Source of the DNA: Actinoplanes sp. TBRC 11911
Lineage (GTDB): Bacteria > Actinomycetota > Actinomycetes > Mycobacteriales > Micromonosporaceae
Direction of reading: 5' to 3'
Length of the DNA: 64,000 nucleotides
Assembly (NCBI RefSeq): GCF_012933445.1
Contig: NZ_JABBNC010000037.1
Location: 41,822-105,821 of the forward strand
Program-made: the position numbers and the translations under genes
Shown here: piece after piece, positions 58,285-64,000 of the stretch
How positions within the stretch are numbered: position 1 is the first letter of the stretch
How the letters are laid out: each line of letters begins with the position of its first letter
The notes under the pieces: model-generated
Database searches by the model: none
The model's input: the letters and a program-made list of their open reading frames with translations, nothing else
What the model was told of the DNA's origin: nothing

Positions 58285-58917
58285 TCAGACGCCGATGGCG
58301 ATGAGGTGCTTGAACTGGTTGCCGATGCTCACCGCGGCGGTGCGCTGGCCGTCGGTCAGAACCTTCTGATTGGACTCGGGAACCAAGCTGACGTCGCGGG
58401 CCAGGTTGAGCTTGATCAGCGCGGCGTCGAGGTCCTTGCGGCCGACGTCGGGCAGAGCGTTACGTAGCTCATCGAGCATCACGTAGTCGCCGGGGCGCGC
58501 CGACACGGCGGAGTACGCCTTACGTATCCGCTCCTCGATTTCCGCGTCGGGCTCGGCGATCGCCTGGACCGGGCCGCTCAGCCGGAACCGGAAAAGGTCC
58601 TCCGCGTTCGTCCCGGTTCTGGACATGAGATTTCGCAGAAATTCCAATGCCGAATAGAGGGCCAGCCCGATCGTGCCGGATCGCTCGGGCCGTTCTCCCT
58701 CGAGTTCCGCGATCGCCCGGTCGTGACCCTTCTGGGTCAGCTCGAGGAGGAAGGGGCGCTTCTCGCGATTCACCTCGATGTATCCCCATTGCTCTAGCTG
58801 GACGCGCTTGTCCGCTTTAAGGCTGTTGCTGACCATGGGATTCTCGAGTGGAGCGGCTTTGATCATCAGGGTGAGGAGGACGTACCGCTGCACCGACGTA
58901 AGTTCTTTATCCGGCAT
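58285..58917 (-). CDS. putative winged-helix partner of the AAA-HerA protein
   Basis: 210 residues from ATG 58917 (GAGGAGC upstream). The N-terminal ~80 residues resemble a winged helix: LTSVQRYVLLTLMIKAAPLE, then LEQWGYIEVNREKRPFLLEL and TQKGHDRA, the typical wing/third helix. The C-terminal ~60 residues (YVMLDELRNALPDVGRKDLD, then ALIKLNLARDVSLVP) look like a second one. So perhaps a double winged-helix adaptor or DNA-binding subunit. No enzymatic motif. Operon with the AAA-HerA gene 14 bp downstream. Divergent from the Trypco1-like gene. Confidence 0.7.
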   Translation of the reverse strand: MPDKELTSVQRYVLLTLMIKAAPLENPMVSNSLKADKRVQLEQWGYIEVNREKRPFLLELTQKGHDRAIAELEGERPERSGTIGLALYSALEFLRNLMSRTGTNAEDLFRFRLSGPVQAIAEPDAEIEERIRKAYSAVSARPGDYVMLDELRNALPDVGRKDLDAALIKLNLARDVSLVPESNQKVLTDGQRTAAVSIGNQFKHLIAIGV

Positions 58918-59198
58918 TTCCGGGCGCTCCTCGGGGCGCCAGCGGGCGCCGTTGATCTCGGATTCGACGGCAGGGTGCCGATTACGCGCCGATTCTGCCG
59001 ACCTGGGCCCCGGCGTCGCAAGGTCGTCTACGGCGGCTGCCGATATCCGACAGGACGAATTAGAGTTGATCTTTTATGTACCTGCTCATGCGATTGCCTC
59101 AAACATCCGTACGAGGAAGGTGGAAATCCCCGTCCTTGCCATTTACGTAAGCCGCCAGGGAGCATGTCGCTCGGTGTGAGAGCGATGGGGGAGTGGTC
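58918..59198. promoter_or_regulatory. divergent promoter region of the conflict-type locus
   Basis: 281 bp between the head-to-head units. The centre (59040-59090) is AT-rich for this genome (ATTAGAGTTGATCTTTTATG), as expected for promoters. A weak minus-strand promoter may be TTGAGG (59102-59097) with TACATA (59080-59075), 16 bp apart. No clear operator palindrome was found. Confidence 0.4.
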
Positions 59199-59504
59199 GT
59201 GTCGCCCGAGATCGTGTCCTACGACGTGGATGGAACCACTGTCGCTCAGTTCGAGATCGACCCGATGGACGGGTTCGTCCCGGCCGGTTCCGGCAGTGTG
59301 CTCGGCAAGGTCCGGGACGCGGCAGCGCCGGCGATCGAGGCCGCTCGGGAGATCCTCGATCAGGCGCGGGCGCTGTCACCGGACGGCGTCGAGGTCAAGT
59401 TCGGCGTCAAGGTCACCGGTACCGCCAACTGGCTGGTCGCCAGGGCTGCCACCGAGGGGAACTTCGAAGTGACCCTAACGTGGCATCCCACGGCAGGCGC
59501 TTGA
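59199..59504 (+). CDS. Trypco1-like (CU044_2847 family) small protein
   Basis: 101 residues from GTG 59199 (GGGGGAG, 6 nt upstream; GTG at 59193 is too close to it). The pattern matches the trypsin-co-occurring domain 1: opening beta strands (IVSYDVDGTTVAQFEIDP), a long helix (AAPAIEAAREILDQARAL), then SPDGVEVKFGVKVTG and ATEGNFEVTLTW. Known from comparative genomics as a partner of trypsin-type effector proteins in NTP-dependent conflict systems, with presumed regulatory or inhibitor role. Directly upstream of the trypsin-STAND-WD40 gene, 8 bp apart. Family call is strong by pattern. Confidence 0.85.
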   Translation: MSPEIVSYDVDGTTVAQFEIDPMDGFVPAGSGSVLGKVRDAAAPAIEAAREILDQARALSPDGVEVKFGVKVTGTANWLVARAATEGNFEVTLTWHPTAGA

Positions 59505-59512
59505 GGCACGCG

Positions 59513-62500
59513 GTGCTCCGGCCGCCCTCGGACACCTGGGCCGTCGCGATTTTCGACGGCGAGCGGTCCGGCACACCTATCGGCTCCGGCATCGTCATCG
59601 ACACCAACCTGGTGCTGACGTGCGCTCACGTCGCCTGCCCCGACGAGGTCCCACGCGACTTGTGGGTGTCCTTCCCGAAGGCCGACGTCGCCTACCGGGA
59701 TCGGCGGAGGGTCCGTCAATGCCTGCTCAACGGGATCCCGGACGAGAACATCGACCTCGCCCTGCTCGAGCTGGTCGAACCGGTGCCGGCCGTGGTCACC
59801 CCCGCCACGTTGCGTTGCCTGGCCGGCAAGGACCTCCTCGACCGGCCGTGGTGGGCGTTCGGCTATGCCAACCCCGACGGATCGTCCGCGCACGGCAAGG
59901 TCACCGACGACCAGGGACACGGCAAGGTTCATCTCACCGTCGAATCCGAAGCCGGAGTCGCCAAGGGATTCAGCGGCGCCGCAGTGTGGTCGTCCGACTA
60001 CCAGGCCGTGGTCGGCATCATCGAGACGCACGACAGGAGGGGTGACGCGCAGGCGCTCACGTTTCGATACGCCGACGATCGCCTGTCCGGCCTGAAACTC
60101 AGCGCGCACGCGGCCTGGCAGCCGGCGGACGCGGACGAGGCGGCATTGGCGGCGTGGGGCTGGACGCTCGTCAAGGACGACGAGGCCGGCCGGCATTGGC
60201 TGCCGCGAGCGCGAGGGCTGGCTGCCGCCGGCGAGAACGGCTACCGCTTCCGCGGAAGGAGTGCCGCGCTGCACCGTCTGGTCGGCTCATTGGATCACCC
60301 CGTCTCGTCCGGCCGGCCGCTGGTCGTCACGGGCTCTCCGGGGACCGGAAAATCCGCGGTGCTCGGCCGGATCGTCACGACCGCCGACCCGGTTCTGCGT
60401 GGCCGGCTTCCCGTGGATGACCAGGCGGTGCGTGCCACGCCCGGCTCGGTGGCCTGCGCCGTGCACGCCAAGGGCAAGAACGCATGGGAGGTGGCCGGCG
60501 AGATTGCCAGGGCCGCCGGAGTAGGCCTTCCCGCCGCACCTGTCGACCTCGTGTCCAGCCTCCGCGATCGTCTTGCTGACCGGCCCGCCAGGTTCAACTT
60601 GATCGTGGACGCTCTAGACGAGGCGAGTACGCCCGAACAGGCGCGGCTGGTGGCCCGGGATGTCCTGCTACCCCTCGCCCGGGTGGCCGGCGTCCAGGTC
60701 GTGGTCGGCACCCGGCGTGGCCTCCTCGACGAGTTCGGTGCCGATCCGGATCTTGTCGACCTGGACAGCCCGCAATATTTTGCGGCCTCCGACCTGGTCG
60801 ACTACACCGAGGCGACGCTGCGTCTGGCCGGAGATCCGCGAACCGGCAACCCTTATCAGGAAGGCGGCGTGGCCCGGCCGGTGGCGCGGCAGATCGCGCA
60901 GTTCGCGCGCGGAAACTTCCTCGTTGCCGGGCTTGTGGCACGTGCGCACGCCCTGCGTGACGTCACGGCGGTCGATCCGAGCGCCACTGCCTTCGCCGGC
61001 GACATGGCCTCCGCGTTGAACGCCTACCTGGACGCGCTGCCCCGAATCGCGGGCAGCTCGGCCCGGCTTCTCCTCACCGCACTCTCCTACGCCGAGCCGC
61101 CGGGCCTCCCGCTGCGCCTCTGGCAAGTAGCCGTGACGGCGCTGGGCGGCACCGTGAGCGAGGAGGAACTCGAAAGGTTCGCTCGCACGTCGGGCGCGAA
61201 CTTCCTGGTGGAGAACACGGACACGGTCGAGACCGGATACCGCCTGTTCCACCAGGCACTGAACGACGAACTCATGACGGGCCGGGCCCGGGACGAACTG
61301 CTCATCGTGCGCGCCTGGGTGGCGTACGGCCGGTCCCTGGGTTGGAGCGCGGCAGCCGGCTACCTCCTGCGCTACCTCGCCGGGCATGCGGCTCGCGCCG
61401 GGCTGCTCGACGACGTCATCGCCGACGACGACTACCTGCTGCACGCCGAGCTCGATCGAATCCTCCGGAATGCGGATTCGGTCACGACCGAGGAAGGCCG
61501 GGCGCGGGTCGCGTTGCTGCAGCGCACTCCGGCGGCGATAGGCGCCACGGCGCGTGAACGGGCCGCGCTCTTCTCAGTCGTCGACCACCTGGATGGTCTG
61601 CGCGCGAACGTCACGGTCGCCGGGGCTCCGTACCACGCGGCATGGACACGGACTCGGCCCCGCCAGGAACGCACCGTGCTCGAAGGGCATGTGCAGGCGG
61701 TCTACGACGTCTGCCCGGTCCTGGTCGAGGGCCGGAACCTGCTGGCCTCGGCGGGCGAGGACGGTGATGTGCGGTTCTGGGACCCGCTGACCAACCAGTC
61801 CGAGCGCGTAATGCACTGCCACGAGGACTGCGTTCGCGGGCTCTGCTCGGTGCGGGCCGCCGGGGAGACCTTACTGGCCACGGCCGGCCACGACGGCACC
61901 ATCCGGTTGTGGGATCCGGCCGGCGGTCTGCTGGTGTACGAACTGCGCGGACACGATGAGTGGGTCCGTAACATCTGCACGATCCCGTACGGCGAAGCCG
62001 ACCTCCTCGCCTCGGCGGGCGACGACCGGACGGTACGAATCTGGGATCCGTCCACCGGCACGCGACTTCACGTTCTCAGCGGACATACCGGCTGGGTGAC
62101 CGCGGTGACCCACGTCCCGGTTGGTGATCGTCACCTGCTGGCGTCCACCGGCTACGACGGCACAGTGCGGCTATGGGACCCCCTCTCCGGGCAACCGCTG
62201 CTCCGGCTCACCGGCCACACCGGCTGGGTGACCACCTTGTACGCCGTGACGACCGGCCATGGCACGTTGATCGCTTCGGCGGGCTATGACGGCACGGTTC
62301 GCCTGTGGGATCCGATCGCCGGTGTCGAAGCGGCTCGATTCGATACCGGCACACCTATGACCGATCTCTGCACGCTCGACACTCCTGGTGGTCGGCTCCT
62401 GGTGGGCACCGGCGAGGACGGCGCGATCCGGCTCTGGGACGTGGCGACCCATCGGGAGCGGCCGCCGCTGTACGGACACTCGAGCTGGATCCGTGCCGTG

Positions 62501-63484
62501 TGCGAACTGCCGATGGCCGACCGCCGAGTTCTCGCCACCGCGGGCGACGACGGCACCGTACGCCTGTGGGATCCGGACGGTGGCCTGCCACGCCCGGTGG
62601 ACGCCGGGCGGCAATTGCGCGCCGTGACGTCGTTGTGCACGGTCGTCGTTGACGGGCGGGACGCGCTGGCGTCCACCGGAAGCGACGGTTACGTGCGGTT
62701 ATGGGAGCCTGGCAACGGGACCGAGATCGCCGAGTTCGCCGGTGACGTCGGAGCGCTCAACGACCTCTGCGTTGCTGACGACCTGCTGGTCGCGGCCGCC
62801 GGCGACGGCACCGTGCAAATGTGGACCGTGGCAACCGGCGTACACGAATCGCCGATGACCGAGCACTTCGAGGCGGTGAACGCGGTGCGGGCGCTTCCAC
62901 TCGATGGCGGCACGATGATCGCCTCAGGCGGGGATGACGTCACCATCCGCCTGTGGCGGCCACACGGCAGAGCCGCCCAAGAGGGACTGACCGGCCATAG
63001 CGACTGGGTAACCGCTCTGGCAGTCACGGTGCGAGATGGTTGGCCGGCGCTGGCGTCGGCAGACAAGAACGGGACCGTACGCCTGTGGGACTCCGACGGC
63101 GGCAAGCTTTGGTCTCAGCACGGCCACGCGGACGCCGTGAACGCGCTGTGTGCGATAGGTGGCGAAGGGCGGCGGCGGATAGTGTCCGCGGGGGCGGACG
63201 GCCTTATCCGACTCTGGGATCTCGAGGATGGTCGCCCCGCGTTGACGCTGAGCGGGCATGTCGGCGAGGTGACCGGGATCTGCGCGTTACCGGCGGCGGA
63301 GCGACAGATCCTGGCATCGGCCGGGAAGGATCGCACCGTGCGGCTATGGGATCCGGAGAGTGGTCGGGCGCTGCGTTCGATCCCGGTCCATCATCCGGCT
63401 CTGAGCTGCCACTTCGTAGGCGAGCGGTTGGTGGTCGGTTTGACCCAGGGACTGCTCGCCCTAGCCATCGCCGGGATCGGATGA
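59513..63484 (+). CDS. trypsin-like protease - STAND NTPase - WD40 protein
   Basis: 1323 residues from GTG 59513; GAGG six bases upstream supports this start, while GTG 59480 would overlap the Trypco1 gene by 25 bp. Residues about 10-200: trypsin-like protease with complete triad, His39 (LTCAHV), Asp81 (NIDLALLEL), Ser154 (GFSGAAVW). Residues about 245-640: STAND-type NTPase, Walker A GSPGTGKS (274-281), Walker B LIVDALDE (363-370). Residues about 720-1323: about 13 clear WD40 repeats ending WDP or WDL (each with GH...D...W) plus one degenerate last repeat, i.e. 14 = two seven-bladed propellers. Expected action: target binding at the propellers drives NTP-dependent assembly and activates the protease. 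No signal peptide: cytoplasmic. Confidence 0.93.
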   Translation: MLRPPSDTWAVAIFDGERSGTPIGSGIVIDTNLVLTCAHVACPDEVPRDLWVSFPKADVAYRDRRRVRQCLLNGIPDENIDLALLELVEPVPAVVTPATLRCLAGKDLLDRPWWAFGYANPDGSSAHGKVTDDQGHGKVHLTVESEAGVAKGFSGAAVWSSDYQAVVGIIETHDRRGDAQALTFRYADDRLSGLKLSAHAAWQPADADEAALAAWGWTLVKDDEAGRHWLPRARGLAAAGENGYRFRGRSAALHRLVGSLDHPVSSGRPLVVTGSPGTGKSAVLGRIVTTADPVLRGRLPVDDQAVRATPGSVACAVHAKGKNAWEVAGEIARAAGVGLPAAPVDLVSSLRDRLADRPARFNLIVDALDEASTPEQARLVARDVLLPLARVAGVQVVVGTRRGLLDEFGADPDLVDLDSPQYFAASDLVDYTEATLRLAGDPRTGNPYQEGGVARPVARQIAQFARGNFLVAGLVARAHALRDVTAVDPSATAFAGDMASALNAYLDALPRIAGSSARLLLTALSYAEPPGLPLRLWQVAVTALGGTVSEEELERFARTSGANFLVENTDTVETGYRLFHQALNDELMTGRARDELLIVRAWVAYGRSLGWSAAAGYLLRYLAGHAARAGLLDDVIADDDYLLHAELDRILRNADSVTTEEGRARVALLQRTPAAIGATARERAALFSVVDHLDGLRANVTVAGAPYHAAWTRTRPRQERTVLEGHVQAVYDVCPVLVEGRNLLASAGEDGDVRFWDPLTNQSERVMHCHEDCVRGLCSVRAAGETLLATAGHDGTIRLWDPAGGLLVYELRGHDEWVRNICTIPYGEADLLASAGDDRTVRIWDPSTGTRLHVLSGHTGWVTAVTHVPVGDRHLLASTGYDGTVRLWDPLSGQPLLRLTGHTGWVTTLYAVTTGHGTLIASAGYDGTVRLWDPIAGVEAARFDTGTPMTDLCTLDTPGGRLLVGTGEDGAIRLWDVATHRERPPLYGHSSWIRAVCELPMADRRVLATAGDDGTVRLWDPDGGLPRPVDAGRQLRAVTSLCTVVVDGRDALASTGSDGYVRLWEPGNGTEIAEFAGDVGALNDLCVADDLLVAAAGDGTVQMWTVATGVHESPMTEHFEAVNAVRALPLDGGTMIASGGDDVTIRLWRPHGRAAQEGLTGHSDWVTALAVTVRDGWPALASADKNGTVRLWDSDGGKLWSQHGHADAVNALCAIGGEGRRRIVSAGADGLIRLWDLEDGRPALTLSGHVGEVTGICALPAAERQILASAGKDRTVRLWDPESGRALRSIPVHHPALSCHFVGERLVVGLTQGLLALAIAGIG

Positions 63485-63537
63485 GCAGTAGGTTTTCGTC
63501 CCTTTTGGCGCTGTGACCCGGGTCGCGGGGGGCCGAT

Positions 63538-63566
63538 TTGGCGGGCGGGGGTGCGGCCTGTAATGT
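63538..63566 (+). promoter_or_regulatory. rRNA operon promoter, distal
   Basis: TTGGCG (63538-63543) and TAATGT (63561-63566) with exactly 17 bp between. The -10 is followed by TTACCGAG, closely matching the sequence after the proximal promoter (TTAGCGAG), consistent with duplicated rRNA promoters. Confidence 0.7.
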
Positions 63567-63647
63567 TTACCGAGCCGCCAGGGAGACGGGCGAGCAAGCG
63601 GGGCCTTCGGGCTGGCGCAGCGGCCGTCCTGACGGAACCCCGGGAAA

Positions 63648-63674
63648 TTGTCACGGTGAATGATCGTGTAGATT
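63648..63674 (+). promoter_or_regulatory. possible middle rRNA promoter
   Basis: TTGTCA (63648-63653) and TAGATT (63669-63674), 15 bp apart, shorter than ideal. Weaker than its neighbours. Confidence 0.4.
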
Positions 63675-63726
63675 TTCGGGGGCCTCGAACGGGAATGTTG
63701 GTCAATTTCGCGGAGATTTCGCGAAA

Positions 63727-63755
63727 TTGACGCGGCGGGAACGAGAGAGTAAAGT
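63727..63755 (+). promoter_or_regulatory. rRNA operon promoter, proximal
   Basis: TTGACG (63727-63732) and TAAAGT (63750-63755), 17 bp apart, followed by TTAGCGAG. Best-matching promoter of the three and closest to the 16S gene. Confidence 0.78.
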
Positions 63756-63920
63756 TTAGCGAGTGCCCGGGGCAAGCGACCGGGTGTGGTTGTTCTTTGA
63801 GAACTCAACAGGGTGCTTTGTAAAGCCAGTGCCAAGAATGATTTTTACCCAGGGCCGGTTTTATATCGGCTTGGATTCCTTTGGCAACTTTTTGTTGCTG
63901 GGATGATTTTCCACAAATTT
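63756..63920 (+). other. 16S rRNA leader with conserved processing/antitermination segment
   Basis: Contains TTGTTCTTTGAGAACTCAAC (63790-63809), the leader motif common to actinobacterial rRNA operons, then T-rich stretches and short stems (GGCAACTTTTTGTTGCTGGG) before the gene. Together with 63485-63537 and 63567-63726 this fills the 436 bp between the WD40 gene and 16S. No gene is seen. Confidence 0.7.
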
Positions 63921-64000
63921 TTGTTGGAGAGTTTGATCCTGGCTCAGGACGAACGCTGGCGGCGTGCTTAACACATGCAAGTCGAGCGGAAAGGCCCTTC
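63921..64000 (+). rRNA. rrs: 16S ribosomal RNA, 5' end only
   Basis: TTGTTGGAGAGTTTGATCCT opens the gene, followed by GGCTCAGGACGAACGCTGGC and CATGCAAGTCGAGCGG. The mature 5' end is set by alignment to the universal AGAGTTTGATC position and may be off by a few bases. The window stops about 80 nt in. The GAAAGGCCCTTC stretch after CGAGCG is typical of Micromonosporaceae. Confidence 0.97.

Noticed and set aside
58975..59472. Gene in the divergent promoter region of the conflict locus
   Set aside because: Overlaps the Trypco1-like gene in another frame and has no ribosome site or recognisable domain.
63485..63920. tRNA gene or small ORF upstream of 16S
   Set aside because: No cloverleaf visible; content is promoter and leader sequence.

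Overview
The window is GC-rich actinobacterial chromosome. It ends in the first ~80 bases of a 16S rRNA gene whose opening (AGAGTTTGATCCTGGCTCAG, then GAGCGGAAAGGCCC) fits Micromonosporaceae, so an Actinoplanes-like organism is my best guess. Frequent GTG starts, 4-bp ATGA/GTGA stop-start overlaps, many TetR/MFS pairs and several c-di-GMP proteins agree with that. I saw no transposase, integrase, phage structural gene, tRNA or CRISPR array.

Layout. 1-3.0 kb: edge of a cell-surface polysaccharide cluster (PLP sugar aminotransferase, polysaccharide deacetylase, FemAB/GNAT-like transferase). 3.1-9.9 kb: minus-strand group with a LacI regulator, two complete GGDEF-EAL membrane proteins and a TauE-type permease. 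10-18.4 kb: secreted esterase-like protein, a TetR/DHA2 efflux pair with a perfect 22-bp operator, a very large secreted phosphodiester glycosidase-metallophosphatase-Ig protein and a second efflux pump. 18.5-22.4 kb: soluble receiver-PAS-GAF histidine kinase, sulfotransferase, a non-coding repeat zone and a YcxB-like remnant. 22.4-29.2 kb: PucR regulator divergent from a polyamine-type ABC operon whose first gene is an aldehyde-dehydrogenase fold lacking its catalytic residues. 29.2-31.4 kb: MFS/TetR divergent pair.

31.4-43.2 kb: a 12-kb co-directional catabolic locus read leftward: XRE-cupin regulator, two zinc alcohol dehydrogenases, sugar-type ABC importer (separate permease, binding protein, and an unusual ATPase-permease fusion), a third dehydrogenase, a VOC protein, an atypical M24 pita-bread protein and an EboE-like TIM barrel. 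Two sigma70-type promoters are visible inside it. 43.3-46.3 kb: PRISE-type reductase, then a 1.2-kb repeat island (31-bp minisatellite, dispersed hairpin repeat, 18-bp minisatellite) and a VapBC-like toxin-antitoxin pair with an operator. 46.4-55.2 kb: ordinary chromosomal genes including TetR/SDR, DinB-like, Mpg glycosylase, DUF574 methyltransferase, CAP protein, PemK-like toxin, adenylate kinase, PPK2 and tyrS.

55.2-63.5 kb, between tyrS and the rRNA operon, holds the most interesting locus: head-to-head units made of (left) a winged-helix protein plus a 1025-residue fusion of an AAA NTPase with a HerA/FtsK-type ATPase, and (right) a Trypco1-like small protein plus a 1323-residue trypsin-STAND NTPase-WD40 protein with about 14 WD repeats, i.e. 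probably two propellers. Domain content matches predicted NTP-dependent conflict (immunity) systems. The pairing with the AAA-HerA unit is, as far as I know, not a described system.
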